DNA of 64,000 bases from Dolomedes plantarius (GCA_907164885.2 OU015492.1:199066460-199130459); one strand, 5' to 3'; counted from the stretch's first letter, positions 1 through 12,664 are shown. Made by a program: numbers and translations. Notes: a model not told the origin generated them from the sequence alone.

Positions 1-63
1 ATCCTTCCAAAATCGAGAATAAATATTTTTAAAGATTTCAAATTATGTCACAAAAATATCATA

Positions 64-782
64 TCTACATATGTAAGACGGTTCCGTGATTGACTGATTG
101 ACTGACAGGTAACGCAGACCAAACCTCTGGACCTAAAGGGATGGAATTTTGCATGGCGATTCTTACAGTGTAGGGGTGCACTAAGAAAGATTTTTGAAAA
201 ATTCTTCTTAGATTTTTTAAATGAAACTTTTAGGCTGTTTTTGTAATATATTTTAAATTTACATTTAAAATAATAATCTGAGGGTTATAAAATTTAAATC
301 ACGAGAAAGATCATAATTTTTTTTTTTAATGAAATCTTTTTCCAATCTTTATCTCCATTTTTTGATTTTGGGTGAATGTTTTAAGATTAATATTTAGAAT
401 TTAATTTATTAAATGCTGATCACGAGATTTCTTTTCTTTTTGTGAGACTTAAAATTAATTTTACGCCACGTGCATAACGACGAAATAAATTGACAAAAAA
501 TGTTAAATACAGTAAAATACAAAATTTAACCCCTAAACTAATTCAGATGGAAGTTTTTTAAAAATTTAATTCAAATTAGTATGTTTTATGGATATTAAGC
601 ATAGAAATTAATTGCATACATTGACCGTTGTATTTAATTTGAATATTTTCGTCTACATTATTTTGTCTATAAAAATATCCGTTACGATATTTTATAATTT
701 TTGGGGGGGGCATTAATTGCATACATTGACGGTTGAATTTCATTTGAATGTACTACGTAGCAAAGCGCGGGTATTCAGCAAG
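64..782 (+). mobile_element. Non-autonomous Helitron, family A, copy 1 (degraded)
   Basis: The left end is TCTACATATG followed by a GACTGACTGA-rich stretch. The body shares the block around AACCTCTGGACCTAAAGGG and the stretch near GGTGCACTAAGAAAG with five other places in this window. The right end is GCGCGGGTATTCAGCAAGT, where intact copies read CAGCTAGT, so the CTAG terminus is mutated. No Rep/helicase coding is present. It is among the more diverged copies. Confidence 0.75.
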
Positions 783-2296
783 TATTTGCATATATTTGAT
801 AATATATAGAGTTAAAAAAAATAACAATATCTTTATTCCGCATAATTTTAGATGAATAAAAAGCAGGTCTTAAAAAATTTGCATAGTAAGAAAATCCAAT
901 TGAGAAGAAAGAAATACATTTTTTTTTCATTTAAATGTCGCTATTCATTTTATTTTATATATGTATAGTATGCAATCTTAAGGCTTTATTTAATACATTT
1001 TTTCCTGGAATTCAACATTTTTTTACTGTCTTTTGTTTAACAGATAACAAAAAATATTCATTAATATGTTTTTTGTAAATTCTTTTGTTTTCTCTTTATG
1101 ATTTTAATGACCGATTCATTAAAAAATAATTTGTACATTTTGAGTATTCCTCAAATAATTTAATGGAATGCTGAATTTAAGTTTTTTGCTCTAATTTAGG
1201 AATTAATTTATTACAAAAGTTTAAAATAGAGGTTTTAAAATAAAAATTAAACCAGAGTATACGTTATGTAGGCGGATATACGAGTATAAAAAAATTTTGG
1301 GAGAATTTTATATTTTCTCATTTACCGTAAAAGTCAGACTAATTTAGAATTTTAATCGTTTATAGTTACATAATCACCACCCATTTTATATATTAAAAAA
1401 AAATAAAGCTTTGCTGAAGAAAATCATTATTTTCTGTTTTATACATTTTAGTTAAAAATCCCAATTTGTTGTAAAAATTTTATTGTTATCAGAATGTTAA
1501 AACACTGAAATAATTTAAACACAATAATATTGTTCGAACTTTTAAATTTGCATTTAATTTTTTTTTATTTGCATTTAAACTTTTACATTAAAACAAGTCA
1601 TTTAGTTTCTTTTGTCGAATACAGATTTTATTTCAGAAACAATTTTTTTTGCATAATTTCTGAAACAAACAAGTTGTTTTCTATTGTGTCGTATGAAGTA
1701 ACAACAAATTTAATGATCCCATCTCACAAAAAAAAAAAACCCAATAGCATTTATATAATTTGGTTATAAAATTGTGTTTCTCCAAAAAGTAATAACAAAT
1801 AACTTTGAGTAAAATTCCAGAGAAAGGATAGAATTTATTCTTTAAAAAATAATTTAAATTCAAATTATTACATACTAAGGACACAGACATTTAAAAATCT
1901 CACGAAAGTAGAAACACGAAAAATACAGTTTATATTAAGCCAATTTTAATCCATTATGTAGTAAAAAATTATATTTGAATTCGAAAACTAAAATAAATAC
2001 AAATTAATTACATGAGATTTCAGGAAAATGCTTTAACTCGAGGAAACTTTTACTTTTTGTATTCAATACATTAAGGCAAAAGAAGAAATTCTACATTTAA
2101 TGTAATTCCCTTTTAAAGGTCTTCATTTAAATGGATTTATAGAAGGTTTCTGATTACATTGACTTTCTTCTACATAATGATTTTTGAGTTTAACTCGTTA
2201 AAATTTCTGATTGTTCACTCTAGAGTATATGTTATACGGAATATATAGAGTTTAAATTTTGTTTATGTATTAGAACATAAGAAATTTTTGAATATA
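783..2296. other. AT-rich DNA, nothing recognised
   Basis: About 1.5 kb of A/T-run-rich sequence. Open frames here are short, low in complexity and resemble no protein I know. I see no repeat shared with the rest of the window. Confidence 0.6.
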
Positions 2297-3572
2297 TAAA
2301 CTACAAAAGGTAAATTTTTCCTTTTTCACAAATATGTTAGGCTTTTTAATTTGTCCCAAAATGTATATAGGAATACAAATTGGTTAGAGTTTGATTGATA
2401 GAATGTAACATGATTAATAATAATTAATATGGTTTAATGTAGATATAAATATAATTGTGTTTCTTATTTTTATTTTTCAATTTGTCATAAGACAATCTCA
2501 TTGAAGCATGATGTAATTGTGGGACACATCATTCTTTGTTTGATTGAATTCGATACAAAAATGATTAATAGAAAAAAACGGATTCAACTGTATTTAAGAA
2601 TAAATTTAAACTACAGATTTCAAGAGAAGGTAATTTTTTTTCATTTTCATAATATGTTAGGCTTTTTAATTTGTCCCAAAATGTAAATAGAAAAACAAAT
2701 TGGTTAGAGTTTGATTGATAGAATGCAGCATGATTAATAATAATTAATATGGTTTAGTGTAGATATAAATGTAACTGTGTTTCTTCCTTTTATTTTTCAA
2801 TTTGTCATAAAACAATCTCATTGCAGAATGATATAATTATGGGACACATCGTTCTTTGTTTGAATGAATTCGATACAAAAATGATAAATAGAAAAAAACC
2901 AAATTCAACTGTATTTAAGATTTAATTTAAACTACGGATTGCAAGAAAAGGTAATTTTTTTTTCATTTTCACAATATATTAGGCTTTTTAATTTGTCCCA
3001 AAATGCAAATAAAAAAATAAATTGGTTAGAGTTTGAATGATAGAATGCAGCATAATTAATAATAATTAATACGGTTTAATGTAGGTCTAAATTTAACTGT
3101 GTTTCTTCCTTTTATTTTTCAATTTGTCATAAGACAATCTCATTGAAGCATGATATAATTGTCGGACACATCGTTCTTTGTTTGAATGAATTCGATACAA
3201 AAATGACAAATAGAAAAAAACCGGATTCAACTGTATTTAAGAATAAATTTAAACTACAGATTTCAAGAGAAGGTAATTTGTTTTTCATTTTCATAATATG
3301 TTAAGCTTTTTAATTTGTCTCAAATTGTAAATAGAAACACAAATTGGTTAAAGTTCGATTGATAGAACGCAACATGATTAATAATAATTAATACGGTTTA
3401 ATGTAGATATAAATATAACTGTGTTTTTTCCTTTTATTTTTCATTTTGTCATAAGAAAATCTCATTGAAGCATTATATAATTGGGGGACACATCGTTCTT
3501 TGTTTGACTGAATTCGATACAAAAATGATAAGAAGAAAAAAATGGATTTAAACTGTACTTAAGAATAAATTT
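2297..3572. repeat. Tandem array, about 321 bp unit, roughly four copies
   Basis: The marker GGCTTTTTAATTTGTC recurs with unit starts at about 2341, 2661, 2983 and 3305, spacings of 320, 322 and 322. Each unit also carries GGGACACATC and GAATTCGATACAAAAATGA-type blocks. The array begins part-way through a unit at about 2297 and ends part-way at about 3572. Units are clearly diverged from each other by substitutions and small indels. Small open frames inside it are by-products of the repeat. It looks like a short satellite or minisatellite array. Confidence 0.85.
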
Positions 3573-3863
3573 AATCACACGGATAAAGTCAATATATAAT
3601 TCCAAATTTACAAATGAGGTTTTAAAGATACAGACAGAATAATCATTCACATCTCTTGTTATTCTGATTTTGCCGTATTCTTTGTGGTTAGCCCTAATTA
3701 GGAATTAGTAACGGACAGAGAATTATATTACGTAATGTGAATAAAATAATAGAAACTACGATTTATGCATACTGCTTTAGTATTTATGAGTTAAATTGCT
3801 TACAGGCAGATAAATAGAAGTAAAATAAGTGACTGACTACTAGATTCCTATACGAATGATTAA

Positions 3864-4176
3864 GGGGACAAAGGACCTTCAACTTCTTTTTTTTTTAAAT
3901 TTTCAATATTTTGAGAATACAAGTGAGAATAATTAATATTCCTTTTTACTACATTAACGACACTTAGAATTCACAAATTATTATTTTGTGGAAGAAAAGA
4001 CAGACATTTTTTAAAACATTTTTTGAACGACAGGCATTATTCTGCCAAAACAAAATCTATATTTTGAACTCTAAGGATATTCAATATAGTAAAAAGGAAT
4101 ATTAATTATCTTAAATCTGTATATAAATTTAAACGTTGAAAAGAAAAAAAATCGATCTTTAAAATCCCTTTTCCCC
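3864..4176. mobile_element. Fold-back TTAA element, family FB, short copy
   Basis: The element is flanked by TTAA at 3860-3863 and 4177-4180. It starts GGGGACAAAGGACCTTCAA and ends with the imperfect inverse TCCCTTTTCCCC. Most of its 313 bp folds back: the left block ATTCCTTTTTACTACATT pairs with AATATAGTAAAAAGGAAT on the right. Longer copies lie at 39515-40166 and 51064-51735. The TTAA duplication suggests piggyBac-type transposition. There is no coding sequence. Confidence 0.75.
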
Positions 4177-4436
4177 TTAAGAAAATATAATTTTACTTTT
4201 GTCTGAATATGTGTATTGTGCGTCAGTGTGTATGTAACCGCTGTTTTGAATACCATGCATATACTTAATGAAGAAAAAGAAATAAGTAAGGCATTCGAAT
4301 TTAATTTCCTACTATAAAAACTAATTAAGGATAAGAATTTGTTTCTTTTTAACTATTCAAGACCATTATTTTGAGAAAAATTGAAAAAGAAAGTAACTTT
4401 AAACTTTTTTTCCCAACCTGGCAGACACTTTGCTCT

Positions 4437-4611
4437 TTGAGAACAATGAGCCATGTACACCATGAATATGTTGATTATTTTAACGGGAGCCCAATATAGG
4501 TAAACCAACAAATATCCCATTGAGGGGACAGGACAGAATCATATCTGCTGACATTCCAAACCGAAACCTCTTCGTGGAAACTTGAGACGCTAAGCACTGC
4601 AGGCGGTTACT
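4437..4611 (-). repeat. SINE-like repeat, family S1
   Basis: On the minus strand a tRNA-like head (GCAGTGCTTAGCGTC, then B-box-like GGTTTCGGTTTGG) is followed by a tail with TTGGGCTCCC and a GTGTACATGG-like end. The tail matches the tail of the repeat at 41515-41705 in block order, including a CCC-CTC-GGG block. The copy is old and both internal promoter boxes are degenerate. Confidence 0.45.
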
Positions 4612-4903
4612 TTTAACTTACTTGTTTAAATTATTATTCTTGTTCTGTTGTTTCTTTACATGTGTATGAAACATAACATTTTAAATATATCGGAGAGTTG
4701 AATAGTTGCTGAAGAGAATATAGCTATGTTTGCGTACTCTTATTTTTAAGTTTCCTGGAGTAGTTTTTGTTTCAGCACCCTTTGAGTTATTTTTTTGTTT
4801 CTTATTTGTGTATTTTCTCTGAGTCGAAAATGTCATGGTCATGGACTGAATATAATCACGGAGCCTGGTCAGACAACAGAAAACACTTTGGGGTTAAAAT
4901 TAA

Positions 4904-5065
4904 TTCAATGGGTGAAAATTAAACTTTTTTAGCAGGAGATAAGCATTAATAATGTGATTATTTATGAACACTGACTGAGTATAAAGACTTTTAACTTTGA
5001 TGAAGAGTGGACTAAATTCTGGATGAGTATAGCACTGGAATTATTAGATGACTAGTACATGTTGC
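4904..5065. repeat. Detached partial unit of the 262 bp tandem repeat
   Basis: This stretch carries AATGGGTGAAAATTAAAC, GCAGGAGATAAGCATT, TTTATGAACACTGACTG and GGAATTATTAGATGACTAG in the same order as the array at 5921-7232, about 850 bp away from it. It has diverged only modestly, so it is a real relative of the array and not chance. Confidence 0.75.
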
Positions 5066-5920
5066 TGAAGTATGGCTGCTATAGTATGGTTGCTTCTGTT
5101 CAGAGTCGGTAAAAGATCATTTAGAAAAAAAGACTTATACTGACGTTCTACTGATTAAATGTAATAATTAGAGTTTTTGTGCAAATTAATGAATCTATTT
5201 ATAAATTAATAAATTGACGAAATTGGAGGTGCATATAGTGATGGACCTATATGACGTTCAGAAGACAGTCACAATTTCTCTGGAACCTAATGAATGAAAA
5301 TTCCTCCTAATATGACTGATGCCGGTGATGAAATTATAACATAATAAGTAAAATAAATTGTCCAGGGTGAAAGAAAAAATTAATGTGCCCTGCTTTATCA
5401 AAGATTGTTTTAAAGTTCAATTTCAGCAAATCTTTTAATTTTGACCTCAGTGCGCATAAAAACTGAAATTCAGTATCGCTAAGTTATATCAGTATTTTGC
5501 TTTCAAATAATAAAAAAAAAGAAATATATTATTAAAGACGTGTTCTTAAAAACGGTTAGATGGACATGATTAAATTCCTTTGTATGTATTTGTGTTTATC
5601 TATACCTTAATCTTACCTCCACTTTTGTATCCAATTATTACAATTGGTCTCAAATCCTTATCATTAGAAATCTTTCCTTAATAATGTTGGAAGTCAGAGA
5701 TAAAGAATACACTTAAGCTTCCAACAAATGAAATCCAGAAAGATATAGTTGCTTGTAAGCATTAATCCTTAACTGAATAAATCTAAAGACGGGAACCACT
5801 AATACGTTTTCTCTAGTCCTGAGGGAGACTCTATTTTTCATCTTCAGGAAAGATTGCAGAATATTACCTGCTTGAAATTACGGGGATGTTTCGGCATTGA
5901 GATTATTAATTGGAAAGCCG
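5066..5920. other. AT-rich DNA between satellite copies
   Basis: No gene is seen. From about 5590 to 5920 the order of short blocks (CTATACCTTAAT, then a stretch ending near GATTATTAATT) resembles 8690-8990 loosely, which may be an old duplication. Confidence 0.4.
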
Positions 5921-7232
5921 GATGAGGATAGCACTGGAATTATTAGATGACTAGTACAAGTTGCTGAAAGCTAGTGACAAATTTCAAAATGGATAAAATT
6001 GGTTTTTCTGCTGACAAGCTTGCCTTTCTGTAGGGAAAATTTAATTCACATATCTGTACAAAATCTCAATGGGTGAAAAATTTTTTTTTAGCAGGAGATA
6101 AGCATTAATGATTTGATTATTTATGAACACTAACTGAGTTTAAAGAATTTTAACTTTGATGAAGAGTGGATTGAATTCTGGATGAGGATAGCGCTGGAAT
6201 TATTAGATGACTAGTACATGTTGCTGAAGCCTGTTGAGAAATTTCGAATTGGATAAAGTTGCTTTTTGTGCTGAGATGTTTGTCCTTCTGTAGAGAAAAT
6301 TTAGTTCACATATCTGTACAAAAACTCAATGGGTGAAAATTAAACTTTTTTAGCAGGAGATAAGCATTAATAATGTGATTATTTATGAACACTGACTGAG
6401 TTTAAAGAATTTTAACTTTGATGAAGAGTGGATTGAATTCTGGATGAGGATAGCACTGGAATTATTAGATGACTAGTACAAGTTGCTGAAAGCTAGTGAC
6501 AAATTTCAAAATGGATAAAATTGCTTTTTCTGCTGACATGCTTGCCTTTCTGTAGGGAAAATTTAATTCACATATCTGTACAAAATCTCAATGGGTGAAA
6601 ATTAAACTTTTTTAGCAGGAGATAAGCATTAATAATGTGATTATTTATGAACACTGACTGAGTTTAAAGAATTTTAACTTTGATGAAGAGTGGATTGAAT
6701 TCTGGATCAGGATAGCGCTGGAATTATTAGATGACTAGTACATGTTGCTGAAGCCTGTTGAGAAATTTCGAATTGGATAAAGTTGCTTTTTGTGCTGAGA
6801 TGTTTGTCCTTCTGTAGAGAAAATTTAGTTCACATATTTGTACAAAAACTCAATGGGTGAAAATTAAACTTTTTTAGCAGGAGATAAGCATTAATAATGT
6901 GATTATTTATGAACACTGACTGAGTTTAAAGAATTTTAACTTTGATGAAGAGAGGATTGAATTCTGGATGAGGATAGCGCTGGAATTATTAGATGACTAG
7001 TACATGTTGCTGAAGGCTGGTGACAAATTTCGAAATGGATTTAATTGCTTTTTCTGCTGACATGTTTGCCTTTCTGTAGGGAAAATTTGATTCACATATG
7101 TGTACAAAGACTCAGTGGGTGAAATTTAAACATTTTTTAGGAGAAGATTAGAATCAATAATGTGATTATATATGAATACTTACTGAGTTTAAACATAATT
7201 TTAACTTTGATGAAGAGGGAACTAAATTCCGG
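5921..7232. repeat. 262 bp tandem array with alternating (dimeric) unit types
   Basis: Units start at 5921, 6181, 6443, 6705 and 6967, with spacings of 260, 262, 262 and 262. Units 1 and 3 share ACAAGTTGCTGAAAGCTAGT and GGATAAAATTG. Units 2 and 4 share ACATGTTGCTGAAGCCTGTT and GGATAAAGTTG. Unit 5 is a third variant with GAAGGCTGGTGAC. The order A-B-A-B-C means a dimer of about 523 bp was duplicated after A and B had diverged, a small higher-order repeat. Confidence 0.88.
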
Positions 7233-7748
7233 ATTACTTTAATAAACGGTAATTCATTTAAAAGGTAATTAATTTATGTAAAAGAGTTTATGTGGTCACA
7301 GAAAGATAAGAAACACGGATAAATGAAAAAAAAAAGCCTCATATGCCTTAAAAAAATCTAAAATCTGTAATGAATTAATAGTGATTAAAAAAATGTATAC
7401 TTCACACAATAATAAAACTTATGAAAGTCTTTGTTCTTAAAAAATTCTGTTTTAGACAGTCTTGATAGCTTCCTTTCTCATGAAATGCATTTTAGAAACT
7501 TTATATAATGATTTACGGATAATCCGTCTAAATTATCCAATCAAGAATAATGGAAATTTTAATATTTTTGTAATTAATTAAAGTAAAACTAATTATCCTC
7601 TTGCACGGAATTAATAATAAAGAAGGATAATATTTAGCAGAACGAGTTATTGTGATACATATTTCATTATAATTATTTTCTAAATAAAATTTATTATAAA
7701 AGGTCTGCAAAAGGTCGCTATGTGTGTATAAAATTAAGTATATCATAA
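7233..7748. other. AT-rich DNA, nothing recognised
   Basis: No repeat, RNA gene or protein-like reading frame is recognised between the satellite array and the next Helitron. Confidence 0.55.
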
Positions 7749-8482
7749 TCTATATATATAAAACAGTGCCGTGACTGACTGAGTGACTGACTGACTGACA
7801 GATAACGCACAGACCAAACCGCTGGACCTAAAGGGCTGAAATTTTGCATGGCGATTGTTCTCATAGTGTAGGGGTGCAATAAGAAACATTTTTGAAAAAA
7901 TTCTTCTTAGATTTTAAAAAATTAAATTTTTAAGCTGTTTTTGAAACTTTTTAAAGTTTGCATTTAAAATAATAATCCGAGGGTTAAAAAATTTATATCA
8001 CAAGAAAGATAATAAAAATTCCTTTCAAATGATATCTTTTTCTAACTTTACCTTCATTTTCTGATTTTTGGGGGAATTATTAAAGATTACTTTTTAGAAA
8101 TTAATTTATTACATGCTGATCACATGGTTTCTTTTCTTTTTGTGATATTTCAAATTAATTTTGCGTCACGTGAATAACAAAGAAATAAATTGACAAAAAA
8201 TAATGAAATAGGTAAAAGATAAAATTTAACTAGACTAATTGAAGTAAGTTTTTTAAGAATTTAATTCAAATTAGTATGTGTTATGGATATTAAACATACA
8301 TATTAACTGCATACATTGATCGTAGTATTTTATTTGAATATTTTCTTCTACATTATTTTGTCTATAAAAATATCCGTTATAATTTTTTCATAAATATATA
8401 TTTTGGGGGGTATTAATTGTATACATTGGCCGTTGTATTTAATTTGAATGTACTCCACAGCGAAGTGCAGGTATTCAGCTAT
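7749..8482 (+). mobile_element. Non-autonomous Helitron, family A, copy 2
   Basis: It starts A|TCTATATATATAAAACAG, followed by CTGACTGACTGACAG and the shared block AACCGCTGGACCTAAAGGG. It ends GTGCAGGTATTCAGCTATT, where intact copies have CAGCTAGT, so the terminus carries one substitution. At about 734 bp it is close to the other copies, and it has no coding sequence. Confidence 0.82.
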
Positions 8483-9398
8483 TGTTTCATAATTCAAAAT
8501 CGTCCTTAATTTTTACACCCTTTTAAAGGTATGGTCCTTGAAGGTATTTATAGATCAATAAATAAAGCCTGAAAATGTAATCCTTATGGAAAAGATATGA
8601 GATCAATCGAGTTACCTAAAGATTATCGAGTTACCTAAAGGCTTTGGTGTGGACCAAACTGCATGTATAAAGTTGTCTTATTTTTCTTTTACCTATACCT
8701 TAATGACATAATCGTTTTCCCACATCCTATGGCTATAAATTATTTCTATTCCTTGTTAACCTCAAAATTTCGTTGTAACGTTCCAAGTGAGACTCAGAGA
8801 ATCTGATTAATTCTGAATAATGCAAATTTAGTAATGTTCTATCGCTGAACAGGTACCTGGCCACGCGAACCATTGATACGATTCATTCACGATCCTCTGG
8901 GAGTTCCTATTTTTAGTTCCTATTTTATTCAATGATTTCAGAAACTCCGTGTGAATTTAAGGAAACACCTTGGTTTAAAGATTATTAATTAGAATTTGAA
9001 ATTTATTGGATATTATTGACCTGGAATGGGCTGTCGAAGGCAAGTGACAATTTCGGAGATGGATGGAACATGGTGGCCAGTGAGGAAGATTCATAGCTTC
9101 AGAAGTGTCCAGCAAACATGCGTTGAGTGAATAATGAGATTTCCAGGTACTTATCCAAAGGAGAAATTTGATTTTTAGTGATCCCACTCCCTCAAATAGT
9201 GGATGTTTCAATGAGATTCTAGTATGTGTAAATTTGAATAGTAAAATTTCTATCGTGGGGATTTATTTGATTTATTTTCTCCTGTAGGCTGCTAAACTAA
9301 AATATAGAAATTTTATTTAAAGAGTCATTTAAGTTAAACTATTTTAAATTAATTCTATTTCATAAAAAAATATTGGTTCGGTACACTTATAGAGAAAA
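8483..9398. other. AT-rich DNA, possible old duplicate of the 5.6 kb region
   Basis: No gene is seen. A loose block-order resemblance to 5590-5960 was noticed by eye and not aligned. The small minus-strand open frame near 8975-9211 resembles no protein family I recognise. Confidence 0.4.
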
Positions 9399-9896
9399 TA
9401 TCTCACTTCTACCCAGACTTGGGTGTATATAATTTGAAGTGGCACTCTAAATGAATTTGATGCAAACACAGTTTATACATGAAACAATGTTTATTGAATT
9501 CGTTGCACATATAGAATTTGCTTTTACAGCAATAAGCATACGTACTACTTGTACGGAATATATATATATATATATATATTAACATTCAATAGAAATTCAC
9601 ATTGCCATACTCACAAACCAGCAGAGAGTCAAACCAGCAGTACTGCCACGTAAACTTTGGGCCTGCTAAACACTAGCGCCGGTTAACACCTGGAGCTGTT
9701 TACCTCGTAGCACCCTCTCGCTTATCTATCAACTTTAACAACCTTTCTTCAACCTTAACAACCTTTTTTTATTAATGACGCTGCATGGTATTTATACTAA
9801 GCGCGTATGCCGAAATTAGCATATCTCAAGCAGCTTCTTTAATTCATTCACTCAAAAGTTCGATTCTTGTGAATCGAATCTTGTGTATACCTTACA
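9399..9896 (-). mobile_element. LTR-like dispersed repeat, family L, copy 1
   Basis: It is about 90 percent similar by eye to 40664-41143, from CTCACTTCTACCC to TGTATACCTTACA. Read on the minus strand it begins TGTAAGGTATAC and carries AATAAACATTGTTTCATG, a possible polyadenylation signal, plus a TATATACACCC stretch. These are features of a solo LTR. No target-site duplication is visible at this copy. The plus-strand open frame beginning at 9785 overlaps its end and looks fortuitous. Confidence 0.55.
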
Positions 9897-10769
9897 CACT
9901 ATTTGCATATGTGATCAGGGAAACAAAATTGCAAATAGAAATAGATCTTTCCAGTATTTTCTTATTCACGCTTGGGGTGCCTGTCAAAATTCTGGTGTCA
10001 CCAGGGAGAAATGTCGACTCATCTGTATGGTCCTTTCAGATGAGAAGTAATCAACAATTTCTGCGGCATGATATGCTAATGTCTAATGACAACTGCGTCC
10101 CCATTAAAAAGAAAAAAATATTTTCTTTTCTATTTTTTAAAAAGTTAAAGAAATTTCAAAATATTTTAAAGTAACTTGTAAAATTTGGCAGTTTGTTTAA
10201 CAGAGTGACACGTTATTTTAGTGGTCCAAATATCGGATCAATATGTCTTAGAGAGCTAGTTCGATTTCTTCGCTGGTTGGGGCTCATTTTTTGGAATGAA
10301 AAAAATATGATAGGAGTAGCGTGAGAGATGAATCCTTATAGTGTCTACCAGCTTTTGTTGCGTGATTTTTGCTACTTCAGTATTGGACCCCTCGGGCTTT
10401 GATTCGGTGAAGGAGAATGTATGGATGTTCACCAACATGCCACTTTAGATTAGATATTAAATTACTGGCGCGGAATGCCGGTGATGATGAATAGGTACAA
10501 CTCTCGTCCTCGGTATATTTCGTTTTAAATGACAAAAATAATATCACCGAATTCCGTGTGAGGAATATGGGTATCGACATTTATTTAAATGAGGAATATA
10601 AGTTTAGGTATTACATAATCTTATTCTTATAAATAAAGGAAAATCATGAGTCGATTAAATATCGTTCCTTACGAAGAATCCAGGAATAAAACATTTTTTT
10701 CCACTCTGCAGGCACTTCATCTTAGATTTCGCCCTTCCACACCACGAAATCGTCTTCTACTTCATTTAA
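9897..10769. other. Mixed-composition DNA, nothing recognised
   Basis: The part from about 10240 to 10600 is richer in GC than its surroundings and has short minus-strand open frames with several frame changes. It may be a decayed retroelement, but no diagnostic motif is visible, so I leave it unassigned. Confidence 0.35.
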
Positions 10770-10996
10770 GAAGTCAGGTACTTTTTAAGAGCCAAGAGAT
10801 TCGACAAACATATCCCTATTTTTAGTCATCAGTTGTTATGAAAACTATTTATTCATAAATATGAAAATACTAGCTGAAAACCCGCACTTCGCTACGGAGT
10901 ACATTCAAATAAAATACATCGGTCAATATATGCAATTAATGCCAATATATATTTATATATATAATAAATACGACTATCAATTTATACAATTAATGT

Positions 10997-11040
<44 letters not shown>

Positions 11041-12152
11041 AAAAATCGTAAGAGATATTTTTATAGACAAAATAATATAGAAGAAAATATTCAGATTAAA
11101 TCTAATAGGACATATTAACGAATAGAGTACAGTTAATATAGTACAGTTTGAGAAACATATCTTTTACAGTATTTTAATATTTTTCTCGATAATGTCGAAT
11201 CGTCTGCGGCATTAGCAAGGGAACAAATATTTTTTTTTGCCTATTTCAATGTTATGGACGTGACGATAAATTTATTTAAAGTACCAGAAAAAGAAATCAC
11301 GTGACCCGCATTTTATTTTCAATGCAAACTTAAAAAAAGTTACTAAAACAGCTTAAAAATTTAATTTAAAAAAATCTAAGAAGAATTTTTCAAAAATCTT
11401 TCTTAGTGTACCCCTACACCATAAGAAAAATCACCATGCAAAATTTCAGGCCTTTAAGTCTAGCGGTTTGGTCTGTGCGTTGTATGCCAGACAGTGAGTC
11501 AGTCAGTTACGGAACTGTTTTATATATATATAGATTACTGTGAGTTAAGCCCTCTTTCTTCTTTATTAATATGTCTCTCAATTTTTTTAGCTCCAAAAGA
11601 AATGTTTTAATTGTTTAAAATTTCAACCATTGTTTTTTTCATTGTTATGTCATTGCGCCATGATATCGCCAGATCAGCTTGCTAGCATAACATGAAATTT
11701 TATACACATACAATAAAAAAATGTATAATTAAAATGGCCAACTATTATGTGATTCCTATAATAAAAAATTGTAATTATAGTAAAATTTATCAAAATTTTT
11801 TGAAATTTTAAACAAAAACAATTTCTATAGAAAGCTAAGAATTTTGATTTCAAAGGGGGTCATTTTAAAGATATATTATAAAATTAAATTTTAAAACTAA
11901 CAAAATGTGTATATTCATTAATATTCAGATGAGAGTCTGCATGCAATGACATAACATTATAAAAATGGTTGAAATTAAAAAAATTCTTTTCAAGCTAGAA
12001 AAATTGAGAACTATATTTATAAAGAAAAAAAGTGTGTTTAACTCACAGTAAAATATTGACATTTCTGAATGAATAATTTTCATAACTACTGAGGAGTGAA
12101 AATAGGAATTTAGTGTTTCGAGTCTCTAAGCTTTTAAAAGGTACCAGACCCC
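10770..12152. mobile_element. Long fold-back TTAA element split by a Helitron
   Basis: TTAA lies at 10766-10769 and 12153-12156. The left arm starts GAAGTCAGGTACTTTTTAA and the right arm, inverted, starts GGGGTCTGGTACCTTTTAA. The arms stay alignable for over 200 bases, for example GTTATGAAAA, TTACTGTGAGTTAA and TTTCAACCATT. Removing the Helitron at 10870-11534 leaves about 718 bp, close to the 652 and 672 bp copies of family FB. The terminal GGGG and TTAA flanks suggest the same superfamily, with a different arm sequence. There is no coding sequence. Confidence 0.75.
10870..11534 (-). mobile_element. Non-autonomous Helitron, family A, copy 3
   Basis: Inverted relative to copies 1 and 2. Its 3' end (plus-strand CTAGCTGAAAACCCGC) is at 10870 and its TCTATATATA 5' end is at 11534. 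It sits inside the left arm of a fold-back element. The right arm of that element shows the uninterrupted sequence (AATATTTTACTG versus AATA|TTACTG), which places the insertion exactly between A and T as expected for Helitrons. It contains a TA microsatellite at about 11000-11036. Confidence 0.88.
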
Positions 12153-12156
12153 TTAA

Positions 12157-12664
12157 TGAAGAAGCGTGTGAGATTAACTAATTCTTATGAACGTACAGCA
12201 CAAGAATGTCGATATTTTCATACTCAAGCCCACTTTGAGAAAGCTCGCGATGCTAACAACCATGCTATGTGGGAGGCGACATTCATTTACAATAAATATA
12301 AATTATAATCATTAAATCAAAATGTTTAATTTCAAATCAGTATTTGACACCTTAGAAGCACCTTACATTTATGAAACGATAAAATCAGTTGTTAAAATAT
12401 GATTTTTAGGTCTGAAAAAAATATTTAATTACTGTACTGAAAATAAACTGATTTTCCTATAAGAAAAATAAGCTTTCGATTATAAATATAATCGAATAAT
12501 AAATCTCAAAAACTCATAAATTTGGTCTTAATTCAAACTATTTCCACCGTAAAAAAAGTGGAACTCTCAAAACAAAAGGTTTGTGAATTTACTAATTACA
12601 TATTGGAAAGAGAGTACACAAATATATTTATCTGTGTCTCTTTCATACTCTTTCGTATGACACT
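12157..12664. other. AT-rich DNA, nothing recognised
   Basis: No gene or repeat is recognised in this stretch. Confidence 0.5.

Noticed and set aside
9785..10174. 129-codon plus-strand frame
   Set aside because: It starts inside the LTR-like repeat and runs into a Lys/Phe low-complexity stretch; the related copy at 40664-41143 does not preserve the frame beyond the repeat edge.
10256..10580. Overlapping minus-strand frames that might be a retroelement remnant
   Set aside because: No diagnostic motif could be found in any frame.
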